This document shows positions 34,356 to 44,010 of a stretch of 64,000 nucleotides of DNA, one piece after another. How positions within the stretch are numbered: the stretch's first letter is position 1; the number at the start of each line of letters is the position of its first letter. The stretch covers positions 868,001-932,000 of the forward strand of contig NZ_CP133838.1 of assembly GCF_031432975.1 (NCBI RefSeq). Reading direction: 5' to 3'. Source of the stretch: Buttiauxella selenatireducens (GTDB lineage: Bacteria; Pseudomonadota; Gammaproteobacteria; Enterobacterales; Enterobacteriaceae). The position numbers were made by a program, and so were the translations under genes. The notes beneath the pieces were generated by a model. That model was not told the origin of the DNA. It searched no databases and saw only the letters and a list, made by a program, of their open reading frames with translations.

Positions 34356-36602
34356 ATGCTCACCCGTTTGCGAGAAATAGTCGAGAAGGTTGCCAGTGCT
34401 CCGCGCCTCAATGAGGCGCTGGATATTTTGGTTACAGATATCTGCCTTGCGATGGACACCGAGGTATGCTCGGTTTATCTCGCAGATCATGACCGGCGTT
34501 GCTTTTACCTGATGGCGACGCGCGGCCTTAAAAAGCCGCGTGGTCGCACAATCACACTCGCATTTGATGAAGGCATTGTCGGGTTGGTCGGCCGTCTTGC
34601 AGAACCGATAAACCTTGCTGATGCGCAAAAACATCCCAGCTTTAAATATGTCCCCGCAGTAAAAGAAGAACGTTTTCGAGCCTTTCTTGGCGTACCCATC
34701 ATCCAGCGACGTCAATTGCTGGGGGTGCTGGTGGTACAACAACGTGAGCACCGGCAATATGATGAAAGCGAGGAGTCCTTTCTCGTTACGCTCGCCACAC
34801 AAATGGCAGCCATCCTCTCTCAATCACAATTAGCCGCCTTATTTGGCCAATATCGCCAGACGCGTATCCGGGCATTGCCTGCATCGCCAGGCGTTGCGAT
34901 TGCTGAAGGCTGGATGGACTCAACGCTCCCGTTAATGGAGCAAGTGTCTGAAGCGTCGACGCTGGATACCACGCTTGAGCGCGAGCGTCTTACTGCAGCA
35001 CTTGAAGAAGCGTCTAACGAATTTCGACGTTACAGCAAACGTTTTGCGGCGGGGGCCCAGAAAGAAACTGCGGCTATCTTTGACCTCTATTCGCACCTGT
35101 TAACTGATGCCCGTCTTCGTCGAGAATTATTCGAAGAAGTTGATAAAGGCTCGGTTGCAGAATGGGCGGTTAAAAAAGTTATCGAAAAGTTTGCGGAGCA
35201 ATTCGCAAGCCTGACTGACGGCTACTTAAAAGAACGCGCAGGCGATCTTCGTACCCTCGGTCAACGTCTGTTATTCCATCTCGATGATACCGTCCAGAGC
35301 CCAAACACCTGGCCTGAACGCTTTGTGTTGGTGGCTGATGAGCTATCCGCGACGACCCTTGCTGAGTTACCGCAAAACCGCCTGGTTGGCGTAGTCGTGC
35401 GCGATGGTGCGGCGAACTCGCACGCGGCGATCATGGTGCGTGCGTTGGGCATCCCGACGGTCATGGGGGCGGATATCCAGCCTTCGGTGCTGCACCGCCG
35501 AACTTTAGTTGTGGATGGTTACCGCGGTGAATTGCTGGTTGACCCAGAAACGGTGCTGTTGCAGGAATACCAGCGGCTCATTACCGAAGAGAACGAACTT
35601 AGCCGATTGGTTGAGGACGACGTTGATAGCCCCGCGGCGCTTAAAAGTGGTGAGCGTGTGCAGGTGATGCTGAATGCTGGTCTGAGTCCAGAGCATGAAC
35701 AACTGCTTGGCAGCCGCATTGATGGCATTGGTTTATATCGCACCGAAATCCCATTCATGCTGCAAAGTGGTTTCCCGTCGGAAGAAGAGCAGGTCGCCCA
35801 GTATCAGGGCATGTTGCAGATGTTTAACGACAAACCCGTTACGCTGCGAACACTGGATGTTGGCGCGGATAAACAACTGCCCTACATGCCAATCAGCGAG
35901 GAAAACCCGTGTCTTGGCTGGCGAGGGATCCGTATCACGCTTGACCAACCTGAGATCTTCCTGGTGCAGGTGCGCGCCATGCTGCGTGCCAATGCTGCTA
36001 CTGGCAACCTGAGCATTCTGCTGCCGATGATAACCAGCATCGACGAGATTGACGAAGCTCGTAGACTGATAGACCGCGCCGGGCGTGAAGTAGAAGAAGT
36101 GCTCGGCTACGAGTTACCCAAACTCCGTATTGGCATCATGGTTGAAGTCCCGTCGATGGTGTTCATGCTTGGGCATCTTGCCAGCCGTGTTGATTTCATC
36201 TCTGTTGGTACTAACGACCTAACGCAGTATTTACTGGCTGTCGATCGTAACAACACTCGCGTAGCTAGCCTCTATGACAGCCTGCACCCGGCGATGCTGC
36301 GTGCATTGAATCATATTGCTAAAGAAGCTGAACGTAACGGCATCGATTTGTGCCTTTGCGGTGAAATGGCAGGCGACCCGATGTGTGTTGCTCTGCTGGT
36401 TGGCATGGGCTATCGCCATTTGTCGATGAATGGCCGTTCAGTGGCGCGTGTTAAATATTTGCTGCGACACATTAGTCTGGAAGAGGTGCAATTACTGGCA
36501 CAGCGCAGCCTTGAGGCTCAGCTTGCGACAGAAGTGCGCCATCAAGTCGCATCCTTCATGGAGCGTCGTGGCATGGGTGGTTTGATTCGCGGCGGGCGCT
36601 AA
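34356..36602 (+). CDS. ptsP: Phosphoenolpyruvate-protein phosphotransferase PtsP (EI-Ntr)
   Basis: 748 residues as in E. coli. N-terminal GAF domain (about 1-165; EVCSVYLADHDRRCFYLMAT), then the EI modules: phosphohistidine domain with active His in GAANSHAAIMVRALGIP and the PEP-binding barrel with LYRTEIPFM, GWRGIRITL and a catalytic Cys near CLCGEMAGDP. It starts the nitrogen PTS (to NPr and EIIA-Ntr), which controls potassium transport and stress responses. The ATG lies 11 bases after the rppH stop, with a poor ribosome site consistent with coupling. Confidence 0.96.
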   Translation: MLTRLREIVEKVASAPRLNEALDILVTDICLAMDTEVCSVYLADHDRRCFYLMATRGLKKPRGRTITLAFDEGIVGLVGRLAEPINLADAQKHPSFKYVPAVKEERFRAFLGVPIIQRRQLLGVLVVQQREHRQYDESEESFLVTLATQMAAILSQSQLAALFGQYRQTRIRALPASPGVAIAEGWMDSTLPLMEQVSEASTLDTTLERERLTAALEEASNEFRRYSKRFAAGAQKETAAIFDLYSHLLTDARLRRELFEEVDKGSVAEWAVKKVIEKFAEQFASLTDGYLKERAGDLRTLGQRLLFHLDDTVQSPNTWPERFVLVADELSATTLAELPQNRLVGVVVRDGAANSHAAIMVRALGIPTVMGADIQPSVLHRRTLVVDGYRGELLVDPETVLLQEYQRLITEENELSRLVEDDVDSPAALKSGERVQVMLNAGLSPEHEQLLGSRIDGIGLYRTEIPFMLQSGFPSEEEQVAQYQGMLQMFNDKPVTLRTLDVGADKQLPYMPISEENPCLGWRGIRITLDQPEIFLVQVRAMLRANAATGNLSILLPMITSIDEIDEARRLIDRAGREVEEVLGYELPKLRIGIMVEVPSMVFMLGHLASRVDFISVGTNDLTQYLLAVDRNNTRVASLYDSLHPAMLRALNHIAKEAERNGIDLCLCGEMAGDPMCVALLVGMGYRHLSMNGRSVARVKYLLRHISLEEVQLLAQRSLEAQLATEVRHQVASFMERRGMGGLIRGGR

Positions 36603-36704
36603 GGCGCTCGTTGTTCCCTCCCCGGTTCCCGTAGATTACACATCTTTTACAACTACATCGGCTAAACCCAGCTAGCGTTTGTGCTATCATCCGCTGCTTT
36701 CGGA

Positions 36705-36724
36705 GCGCATCTGCACAGATGCGT
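36705..36724. other. Small inverted repeat in the lgt leader
   Basis: GCGCATCTG-CA-CAGATGCGT within the 175-base gap between ptsP and lgt. No T-run follows, so it is not a classical terminator; it may structure the lgt leader RNA. No function can be assigned. Confidence 0.4.
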
Positions 36725-36777
36725 ATTTGCAACCCATCGTCAACTTTCGGTGGGGTAACAATGGTTTGTGGTGACAG

Positions 36778-37653
36778 ATGAATAGTGGCTATCTGCATTT
36801 CCCTGAATTTGACCCGGTGATTTTTTCCATTGGGCCAGTCTCTTTGCACTGGTACGGAGTGATGTACCTGGTCGGCTTCGTGTTTGCCATGTGGCTTGCG
36901 GGTCGTCGTGCCAAGAAACCAGGCAGCGGTTGGACGAAAGACGAAGTCGAAAACCTGCTGTATGCTGGCTTTCTGGGGGTATTCCTTGGTGGGCGCATTG
37001 GTTTTGTCCTCTTCTACAATCTGCCTGTTTTCCTTGCCGACCCTCTGTACCTGTTCAAAGTCTGGGACGGCGGGATGTCCTTCCATGGCGGGCTGATCGG
37101 TGTTATCTGTGTGATGATCTGGTTTGCGCGTCGCACACATCGCTCCTTCTTCCAGGTATCGGATTTCATTGCGCCACTGATTCCATTTGGCCTGGGTGCC
37201 GGTCGCCTTGGTAATTTTATCAATGGCGAATTGTGGGGGCGTGTTGATCCAAACTTCCATTGGGCAATGCTGTTCCCGGGCTCGCGCAGTGAAGATATCG
37301 GCCTGTTGGCGACGCACCCTGAATGGCAGTCGTTGTTTAACACCTACGGTGTCTTGCCGCGCCATCCTTCTCAGCTTTACGAAATGGTTCTGGAAGGGAT
37401 CGTACTGTTCATTATCCTGAACCTGTATATTCGTAAGCCACGTCCGATGGGGGCTGTTTCCGGTCTGTTCCTGATTGGCTACGGTGCTTTCCGTATCATT
37501 GTCGAATTCTTCCGCCAGCCAGATGCTCAGTTTACCGGTGCGTGGGTGCAGTACATCAGCATGGGGCAAATCCTCTCGATTCCGATGATTGTCGCGGGTG
37601 TGATTTTGATGGTTTGGGCGTATCGCCGTCGTCCGCAGCAACAGCTTTCGTGA
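36778..37653 (+). CDS. lgt: Phosphatidylglycerol-prolipoprotein diacylglyceryl transferase
   Basis: 291 residues as in E. coli. Seven membrane segments; the Lgt signature [16 protein letters not shown] is at about 140-155, and [11 protein letters not shown] and [11 protein letters not shown] hold other essential residues. It attaches diacylglycerol to the lipobox cysteine of prolipoproteins, the first step of lipoprotein maturation; YgdR, YgdI and MltA in this window are expected substrates. Six bases separate it from thyA, as in other enterobacteria. Confidence 0.97.
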   Translation: MNSGYLHFPEFDPVIFSIGPVSLHWYGVMYLVGFVFAMWLAGRRAKKPGSGWTKDEVENLLYAGFLGVFLGGRIGFVLFYNLPVFLADPLYLFKVWDGGMSFHGGLIGVICVMIWFARRTHRSFFQVSDFIAPLIPFGLGAGRLGNFINGELWGRVDPNFHWAMLFPGSRSEDIGLLATHPEWQSLFNTYGVLPRHPSQLYEMVLEGIVLFIILNLYIRKPRPMGAVSGLFLIGYGAFRIIVEFFRQPDAQFTGAWVQYISMGQILSIPMIVAGVILMVWAYRRRPQQQLS

Positions 37654-37659
37654 GGAAAC

Positions 37660-38454
37660 ATGCAACAATATCTTGATTTGATGAAACATGTGCTGGAAAA
37701 CGGCACACCAAAAGATGACCGCACGGGTACGGGTACGCTGTCGATTTTCGGTCATCAAATGCGCTTTAATTTGCAAGATGGTTTCCCACTGGTTACCACT
37801 AAACGCTGCCATTTACGCTCCATCATTCATGAACTGCTGTGGTTCCTGAAAGGGGATACCAACGTCGCATATCTGCACGAAAACAACGTCTCAATTTGGG
37901 ACGAATGGGCAGATGAAAATGGCGATCTTGGCCCCGTTTATGGCAAACAGTGGCGCTCCTGGGCAACCCCTGATGGCCGCTACATTGACCAGTTAACCAC
38001 TGTGATTAACCAGTTAAAAAACGACCCAGATTCGCGCCGCATCATTGTTTCGGCGTGGAATGTGGGTGAGCTGGATAAAATGGCATTGGCTCCATGCCAT
38101 GCGTTTTTCCAGTTCTACGTGGCTGACGGCAAGCTTTCTTGCCAGCTTTACCAGCGTTCATGCGATATCTTCCTTGGCCTGCCATTTAATATCGCCAGCT
38201 ACGCATTACTGGTACATATGATGGCGCAGCAATGCGATTTGGAAGTGGGTGATTTTGTCTGGACGGGTGGCGATACCCATTTGTACAGCAACCACCTCGA
38301 GCAAACGCGTTTGCAGTTAACGCGTGAACCCCGCGCTCTGCCAAAACTGGTAATCAAACGCAAACCTGAGTCCCTGTTTGACTATCGTTTCGACGATTTC
38401 GAAATTGAAGGCTACGATCCTCATCCTGCGATCAAAGCCCCTGTCGCTATCTAA
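37660..38454 (+). CDS. thyA: Thymidylate synthase
   Basis: 264 residues, aligning without gaps to E. coli ThyA. The nucleophile is Cys146 in [12 protein letters not shown]; phosphate-binding [11 protein letters not shown] and [20 protein letters not shown] are intact. It methylates dUMP to dTMP using methylene-tetrahydrofolate. GAGGAAAC precedes the ATG. Co-transcribed with lgt; a strong terminator follows. Confidence 0.98.
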   Translation: MQQYLDLMKHVLENGTPKDDRTGTGTLSIFGHQMRFNLQDGFPLVTTKRCHLRSIIHELLWFLKGDTNVAYLHENNVSIWDEWADENGDLGPVYGKQWRSWATPDGRYIDQLTTVINQLKNDPDSRRIIVSAWNVGELDKMALAPCHAFFQFYVADGKLSCQLYQRSCDIFLGLPFNIASYALLVHMMAQQCDLEVGDFVWTGGDTHLYSNHLEQTRLQLTREPRALPKLVIKRKPESLFDYRFDDFEIEGYDPHPAIKAPVAI

Positions 38455-38471
38455 CGGGTGACAGCCTGCCA

Positions 38472-38503
38472 TAACCGGTGCCACTTGTGCGCCGGTTTTT
38501 TTT
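38472..38503 (+). terminator. Terminator after thyA
   Basis: AACCGGTGC / GCGCCGGTT stem with short loop followed by eight T; begins 18 bases after the thyA stop codon. Confidence 0.9.
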
Positions 38504-38638
38504 GCCCCAATTATGGTATTGCGAGCCTCCTTCCAGCACTTCTGAAACGTACAGCAACAGCAAAAATTTCCTTCGAGACATCCTCAGAATCCAGTCATCT
38601 TCAGTAGCGAAGAATTGAGTGGCTGGCACACTGCTGCC

Positions 38639-39112
38639 ATGAAAACAAAACAGTCTGGATTTAGCTTAATAGAAATGATGGTGGTGATGGTTATTGTCGC
38701 AACGCTTAGCACAGGCGGGGTGTACGGCTGGCAACAATGGCAGCAACAGCAGCGAATGTGGATAACTACCCAGCATATTCGTCATTTGCTCGAACAGCTG
38801 CGCAGCGATGCCAACTGGAATAATCGCGACCATTTACTTACGGTGAATCGCCCAGGGAAAAGCTGGTGCCTATCCAGCAAGTTAATTGAAGCTACCCAAT
38901 GTTTATCCGAAGGGCGCTGGAGGTTGATTCAACCTTTTACAGATGTCGATATTAGCGAGGTAACGGTGGGTCTTGGATTTTATGGCCTGAGAAATACCGC
39001 CTGGCCAGGTCACATCACGTTGCAAAGCGCGGCAGGAAAATGGCATGTGGTGCTGTCGGCTCAAGGACGCATTCGAGTTTGTGAGGTTGTCGGGAGTAAC
39101 AAATGCAGCTAA
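38639..39112 (+). CDS. ppdA: Prepilin peptidase-dependent protein A (pseudopilin)
   Basis: 157 residues from the ATG at 38639; a possible upstream start at 38615 would add eight residues ahead of the type IV prepilin leader. Leader MKTKQSGF with cleavage before F-SLIEMMVVMVIVATLS, the Glu at mature position 5 being present. GLRNTAWPGHI near the C-terminus matches E. coli PpdA. It belongs to the GspH/FimT type of minor pilins. First gene of a cluster in which each gene overlaps the next. Confidence 0.9.
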   Translation: MKTKQSGFSLIEMMVVMVIVATLSTGGVYGWQQWQQQQRMWITTQHIRHLLEQLRSDANWNNRDHLLTVNRPGKSWCLSSKLIEATQCLSEGRWRLIQPFTDVDISEVTVGLGFYGLRNTAWPGHITLQSAAGKWHVVLSAQGRIRVCEVVGSNKCS

Positions 39113-39663
39113 ATCAGCAGGGGTTTACTTTACTTGAAACGCTCATCGCGATGGCATTAAGTAGCATTGTCCTGCTGGGTGCTGGCCGATTATTTCCGGT
39201 TCTTCAACGCGCTGTATTACAGCAGTACCAGAAAGAAACCGTGCAAGAGTCGCTATGGCAATTAGCATTTAGCTTGGGAAAGCAGCTGCAGCGGGCAGGC
39301 TATTGCCACGGAAACTGCTCAGGGCAGGGACTGGTATTGAGCAAAAGAGGGGAATGCGTGTTGTCGCAATGGGATAGCAATAGCAACGGACGCTGGGAAC
39401 CTGGCAGCCATGCGGAAGCCGAGCAGACAGGCTTTCGACTGAACGGTACCGACCTGGAAACGCTACGTGGGGCGACCCATTGCGAAGGCGGTGGCTGGGA
39501 TAAATTATCCGATCCTGCGACGCTGGTCATACAGCGATTTACAGTCACCCGTTTGGCTCGGCATGCCATGTCACCCTTGTTGGTTATCGAACTTGCAGGG
39601 GCCTCGAAAAGTGGTCAAAACCCAGTGTCACTTCGCCACACGGTAGTGGGATATAACCTGTGA
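39103..39663 (+). CDS. ppdB: Prepilin peptidase-dependent protein B (pseudopilin)
   Basis: 186 residues. Leader MQLNQQG followed by F-TLLETLIAMALSSIVLLGAG, a classic N-methylated pilin helix with Glu5. Several cysteines (YCHGNCSGQG, GECVLSQWD) may form disulfides in the exported domain. Similar in length to E. coli PpdB (187). It overlaps ppdA by 10 bases and ygdB by 4. Confidence 0.9.
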   Translation: MQLNQQGFTLLETLIAMALSSIVLLGAGRLFPVLQRAVLQQYQKETVQESLWQLAFSLGKQLQRAGYCHGNCSGQGLVLSKRGECVLSQWDSNSNGRWEPGSHAEAEQTGFRLNGTDLETLRGATHCEGGGWDKLSDPATLVIQRFTVTRLARHAMSPLLVIELAGASKSGQNPVSLRHTVVGYNL

Positions 39664-40094
39664 GCAGGCAATTAGAGCGTGGGAATATCACCCTTGGATT
39701 TGTACTACTGCTATTTGCTCTGGGGATCTTAATGCTCGGCGGATTACAGCAGCAGTTAAGCCACCAAAGGTTTCTGGTCGCCAGTGAAGTCGATTTCCTT
39801 AAACAATATGCCAGTGCAGTTTCAGCTCAAGCTTGGGGAGGCCAGTTATCGTGGCAATCTCAGCAATCCTGGCAGTGCCAGCAGCACACTGGAAAAGGCT
39901 GGAAAAGTTGTGTGCGAGGGGGGGAGAAAAATGAAGCTGTTATGGCGGCATTCGGTATGGTACCAGGACAAAAAATGCCGCTGATTCTTTGGGAATGGGG
40001 AACACTGGTTAACTCACAATGGTCATCAACACCACATGGCTGGCTGGATTTCTGCCCTTTTTCTGAGGCGGCACGATGCCAACTCCCCCAATAA
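39660..40094 (+). CDS. ygdB: YgdB, pseudopilin-cluster membrane protein
   Basis: 144 residues starting with GTG inside the ppdB stop (GTGA). A single N-terminal hydrophobic helix (LGFVLLLFALGILMLGGLQQ) is followed by an exported domain with WQCQQHTGKGWKSC. It lacks a clean prepilin cleavage site, like other PilX/GspK-like minor components. Position and size fit E. coli YgdB. Probably part of the same pilus or DNA-uptake initiation complex. Confidence 0.85.
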   Translation: MSRQLERGNITLGFVLLLFALGILMLGGLQQQLSHQRFLVASEVDFLKQYASAVSAQAWGGQLSWQSQQSWQCQQHTGKGWKSCVRGGEKNEAVMAAFGMVPGQKMPLILWEWGTLVNSQWSSTPHGWLDFCPFSEAARCQLPQ

Positions 40095-40417
40095 AATCAT
40101 TGCAGCGTGGATTTAGCTTGGTTGAAGTGCTTTGTGCCATGGCCTTGTTTTCGGTAGTGATGTTGGCTTTACTTGGCTATCACCGGGTTTTACAGCAAGG
40201 TTTTCAGTCTCAGTGGCAATTCCGGCAACTTTGGCGGCTGGCGCTGGAAATGAGTGAGCCAGAATCCCCCTTACCGGCTGATGAATGGAAAGTCAGTCGG
40301 CAGCAGACATCGGCAGCTGGATGTGTCAGCATCGATGTTACGATTAAGAGCCCGGAAGGGCGAACTGGGCAGCTGTCACGGTTACATTGCCTGCAGAAAG
40401 AGAAAAGTCAGGAGTAG
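40076..40417 (+). CDS. ppdC: Prepilin peptidase-dependent protein C (pseudopilin)
   Basis: 113 residues. Prepilin leader MPTPPIKSLQRG followed by F-SLVEVLCAMALFSVVMLALLG with Glu5. It overlaps ygdB by 19 bases and ends 7 bases before recC, so the pseudopilin genes and recC probably share transcripts. The minor-pilin set PpdA, PpdB, YgdB and PpdC resembles pilus-priming complexes. Confidence 0.88.
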   Translation: MPTPPIKSLQRGFSLVEVLCAMALFSVVMLALLGYHRVLQQGFQSQWQFRQLWRLALEMSEPESPLPADEWKVSRQQTSAAGCVSIDVTIKSPEGRTGQLSRLHCLQKEKSQE

Positions 40418-40424
40418 CGATTCT

Positions 40425-43400
40425 ATGTTGCGTGTTTACCATTCCAACCAGCTGGATGTGCTGGAAGCAATTATGGAATTTATTGTTGAACAGCAACCAT
40501 TGCCGGACCCGTTCGAACCCGAAGTGATATTGGTACAAAGTACCGGTATGGCGCAATGGCTACAAATGACGCTGGCGCAAAAATTCGGTATCGCGGCCAA
40601 CATCAGCTTCCCCCTTCCGGCGAGCTTTATATGGGATATGTTTGTTCGCGTGTTACCGAATATCCCTGAGCAAAGTGCGTTCAATAAACAAAGCATGAGC
40701 TGGAAGTTAATGACGCTCATCCCGACCATGTTCGAAAAGCCTGAGTTTGCACTGCTAAAGCAATATCTTGAAGACGATGAAAATGGCCGAAAACTTTCTC
40801 AACTAGCCTCAAGAATTGCTGACCTTTATGACCAATATTTAGTCTATCGTCCAGACTGGCTAAGTCAGTGGGAAAAGGGAGAGCTTGTCGACAATGTGGG
40901 CGACGCTCAATTGTGGCAGGCTCCGCTATGGGCGGCACTGGTTCGCCATACGCAAGAACTTGGTCAGCCAGAATGGCACCGCGCCAATCTCTATCAGCGT
41001 TTCATTAAAGCCCTTGAATCTACCTCTGAATGCCCGCCTGGTTTACCGCCCCGCGTCTTTATATGTGGGATTTCCGCGTTACCACCGGTTTACCTTCAGG
41101 CGCTGCAAGCTCTGGGTAAACACATTGATGTGCATTTACTGTTTACGAACCCTTGCCGTTACTACTGGGGCGATATTAAAGATCCGTCTTATCTTGCTCG
41201 GCTAATCAGTCGCCGCCGACGCAAACATACTCAGGAAGACATTACGCTTCCGCTATTTAAAGACAGCAACACCGCTTCTTCTCTATTCAACGACGACGGT
41301 GAGCAAGATATTGGCAACCCTTTATTGGCTTCGTGGGGGAAATTAGGGCGTGATTACACGTACTTGTTGGCCGAACTGCAGCAATTCGAAGAAATTGATG
41401 TTTTCGTTGATATCGAGCCCAATAATTTACTGCGCAATTTGCAGTACGATTTGCTTGAGTTACAAAACAATGCGGTCACGGGGCTTACCCTGGAAGAGTT
41501 TGAGCACAGCCATAATAAACGCGTCCTTTCACCGGAAGATTATTCTGTCACCTTCCATGAGTGTCATAGCCCTCAACGCGAAGTAGAAGTACTGCATGAT
41601 CAATTGTTGGCTATGTTGGATGCTGACCCAACGCTTACACCGCGTGACATCATCGTGATGGTGGCAGATATCGACAGTTACAGCCCGTTTATCCAGGCTG
41701 TATTCGGCAATGCTGTAGGTGAACGACGGTTGCCGTTTGCGATTTCTGACCGGCGAGCAAGACAAGCTCACCCAGCGTTACAAGCATTTATCTCCTTACT
41801 TTCACTACCTGATAGCCGTTTTGCCGCGCAGGATGTCCTTGCTTTACTTGAAGTTCCTGCACTGGCTGCGCGTTTCTCAATTAATGAAGAAGGGCTGCGC
41901 TACCTACGCCAGTGGGTGAATGAATCAGGGATCCGCTGGGGGATTGACGACGACAACGTACGTGAATGGGATCTTCCGGCTACCGGGCAGCACACCTGGC
42001 GCTTTGGTTTAACTCGCATGTTATTGGGCTATGCAATGGATAGCCAGGCAGGAGAGTGGCAGTCGATCCTTCCTTATGATGAATCGAGCGGCTTAATTGC
42101 TGAACTCGTAGGGCAACTTGCCGAGCTGTTAATGCAGTTGAACAATTGGCGACGCGAGCTCTCGGTGGCGCGCCCATTGGCGGAATGGACGACTGTTTGC
42201 CGTGAAATGTTAGCGAGCTTCTTCCTTCCAGATACGGAAACCGAAGGCGCGTTGGCCCTGATTGAACAACAGTGGCAGGACATCATCAAATATGGCCTTG
42301 AGTCGCGTTATCAGGAGAACATCTCCTTAATTTTATTGCGTGAGGAGCTGGCACAGCGGTTAGATCAAGAGCGCATCAGCCAGCGTTTCCTGGCAGGGCC
42401 GATCAACTTCTGCACCCTGATGCCGATGCGTTCAATTCCGTTCAAAGTGGTTTGTTTGCTTGGCATGAATGATGGCGTTTACCCACGCGCATTGGCACCG
42501 CTTGGGTTTGATCTAATGAGTCAGAAACCTCAGCGAGGTGATCGTAGTCGTCGCGATGACGATCGATACTTGTTCCTTGAAGCGCTTAACTCAGCGCAAA
42601 TGCGCTTCTATATCAGTTATATCGGGCGTTCTATTCAGGACAACAGCCAGCGCTATCCTTCTGTATTGGTTGACGAACTCCTGGACTACATCGCACAAAG
42701 CCATTGCTTGCCACAGGACTCAGAACAAACCTGTGATGTTAGCAGCGAGCGTGTGAAAAAATATTTGGTCCAGCAGCATTACCGCACCCCGTTTGAGTCG
42801 GGGAATTTTATCCCCGGCGTAACGGCACAAAGCTATGCCAGGGAATGGTTGCCCGCCGCAAGCGAGCAAGGCAATCCACAGGTTCCCTTTATTCAACCCT
42901 TGCAGGAAGCTGCTTATGACGTCATCACGTTGGAGCAATTGCAACGTTTCTGGCGGCATCCTGTTCGCGCCTTTTTCCAAATGCGTTTGGGCATCAATTT
43001 CCGACTTGAAGAAACCGAACTCCCGGATGCGGAACCTTTCACACTAGATAGCCTCGAACGTTTCCAGATGAATCAGGAATTGCTGAATACCCTGGTTCAG
43101 GAAGGTGACACGCAGCAGCTATTCCGCCGTTATCGGGCGGCGGGGATCTTGCCGTACGGCGCTTTTGGGGAAATTTTATGGGAAAGCCAGCTCACAGAGA
43201 TGGAAGAGCTGGCGAAAAAAGTGAGAGCCGAGCGACAGAATGGCAATAGCCTGGAAGTGTCGTTGCAAATAGATGGAACAAGTCTGGAAGGATGGCTGTC
43301 GGATGTACAGGAAGATGGCCTGCTGCGCTGGCGGCCTTCCATTCTCAATCCTGCACATGGTTTGCAATTGTGGATTGAACATGTGGTTTGGTGTGCGATG

Positions 43401-43799
43401 GGGGGAAGAGGCGAGAGCCGTCTGTACGGGCGGGATTCGACCGAATGGAAATTTCCTTCCCTCGATCTCGAGCAGGCAAAAAACTATCTCCAGCAACTTA
43501 TTGATGGTTATCGCAAAGGATTAGTACAACCCCTTCTCCTCCTCCCAATAAGTGGTGGGGCGTGGATAAAAGCCTGTTACGAACCGGCGAATGATGCCAT
43601 TTTATGGGATGAGCAAACGCAGCAGAAAGCCAAAAGCAAGTTATTGGCGGCCTGGGAGGGGAATCAGAGAGTAGAAGGCGAAGGGGCTGATATGTGGCTA
43701 CAACGCCTGTATCGAACGCTGGATCCGGATTACTACGATGCCATCATCACCGAGGCTGAGCGTTACTTGCTGCCTTTGTTTCGTTTCAACAAAGCTTAA
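40425..43799 (+). CDS. recC: Exodeoxyribonuclease V (RecBCD) gamma subunit
   Basis: 1124 residues (E. coli 1122). The start MLRVYHSNQLDVLEAIMEF at 40425, with GGAG upstream, matches the family; the frame is open far upstream but overlaps ppdC. Inactivated helicase and nuclease-like folds; conserved blocks include VQSTGMAQWLQMTL, HSPQREVEVLHDQLLAML, FIQAVFG and MPMRSIPFKVVCLLGMNDGVYPR. In the complex it splits the duplex and recognises Chi. The C-terminus ends LLPLFRFNKA as in E. coli. Confidence 0.97.
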   Translation: MLRVYHSNQLDVLEAIMEFIVEQQPLPDPFEPEVILVQSTGMAQWLQMTLAQKFGIAANISFPLPASFIWDMFVRVLPNIPEQSAFNKQSMSWKLMTLIPTMFEKPEFALLKQYLEDDENGRKLSQLASRIADLYDQYLVYRPDWLSQWEKGELVDNVGDAQLWQAPLWAALVRHTQELGQPEWHRANLYQRFIKALESTSECPPGLPPRVFICGISALPPVYLQALQALGKHIDVHLLFTNPCRYYWGDIKDPSYLARLISRRRRKHTQEDITLPLFKDSNTASSLFNDDGEQDIGNPLLASWGKLGRDYTYLLAELQQFEEIDVFVDIEPNNLLRNLQYDLLELQNNAVTGLTLEEFEHSHNKRVLSPEDYSVTFHECHSPQREVEVLHDQLLAMLDADPTLTPRDIIVMVADIDSYSPFIQAVFGNAVGERRLPFAISDRRARQAHPALQAFISLLSLPDSRFAAQDVLALLEVPALAARFSINEEGLRYLRQWVNESGIRWGIDDDNVREWDLPATGQHTWRFGLTRMLLGYAMDSQAGEWQSILPYDESSGLIAELVGQLAELLMQLNNWRRELSVARPLAEWTTVCREMLASFFLPDTETEGALALIEQQWQDIIKYGLESRYQENISLILLREELAQRLDQERISQRFLAGPINFCTLMPMRSIPFKVVCLLGMNDGVYPRALAPLGFDLMSQKPQRGDRSRRDDDRYLFLEALNSAQMRFYISYIGRSIQDNSQRYPSVLVDELLDYIAQSHCLPQDSEQTCDVSSERVKKYLVQQHYRTPFESGNFIPGVTAQSYAREWLPAASEQGNPQVPFIQPLQEAAYDVITLEQLQRFWRHPVRAFFQMRLGINFRLEETELPDAEPFTLDSLERFQMNQELLNTLVQEGDTQQLFRRYRAAGILPYGAFGEILWESQLTEMEELAKKVRAERQNGNSLEVSLQIDGTSLEGWLSDVQEDGLLRWRPSILNPAHGLQLWIEHVVWCAMGGRGESRLYGRDSTEWKFPSLDLEQAKNYLQQLIDGYRKGLVQPLLLLPISGGAWIKACYEPANDAILWDEQTQQKAKSKLLAAWEGNQRVEGEGADMWLQRLYRTLDPDYYDAIITEAERYLLPLFRFNKA

Positions 43800-43924
43800 A
43801 AAGCTGTATAAAAATTGCACAATCCGGCAGGTTCATCTATTATGCGCAACTTGCTCAGGATTGGCGAAAAAAGCATCAACTAAAAATAACATGTTTGTTT
43901 GAAAGTTGTTAATGATGAGTGAGT

Positions 43925-43982
43925 TATACCCTTAGTACTTCAAATTACAGCGACTTCTGCAACTTGAAGTCCTAAGGGTATA
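43925..43982. repeat. Inverted repeat between recC and ptrA (ERIC-end remnant)
   Basis: TATACCCTTAGTACTTCAA at 43925-43943 and TTGAAGTCCTAAGGGTATA at 43964-43982 pair with one mismatch around a 20-base loop that pairs further in part. The outer sequence resembles ERIC ends (TATACCC...TTCAA...GCAG), but there is no ERIC core, so it looks like an element reduced to its ends. It lies 28 bases before the ptrA start. Confidence 0.65.
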
Positions 43983-44010
43983 GGAAGTTTCGTGATTATG
44001 AGGTTCGTTA

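Noticed and set aside
36556-37812. Long minus-strand frame (418 codons) opposite lgt
   Set aside because: Shadow of the lgt coding sequence on the other strand, rich in His, Arg and Gln as expected for an antisense frame; lgt is certain.
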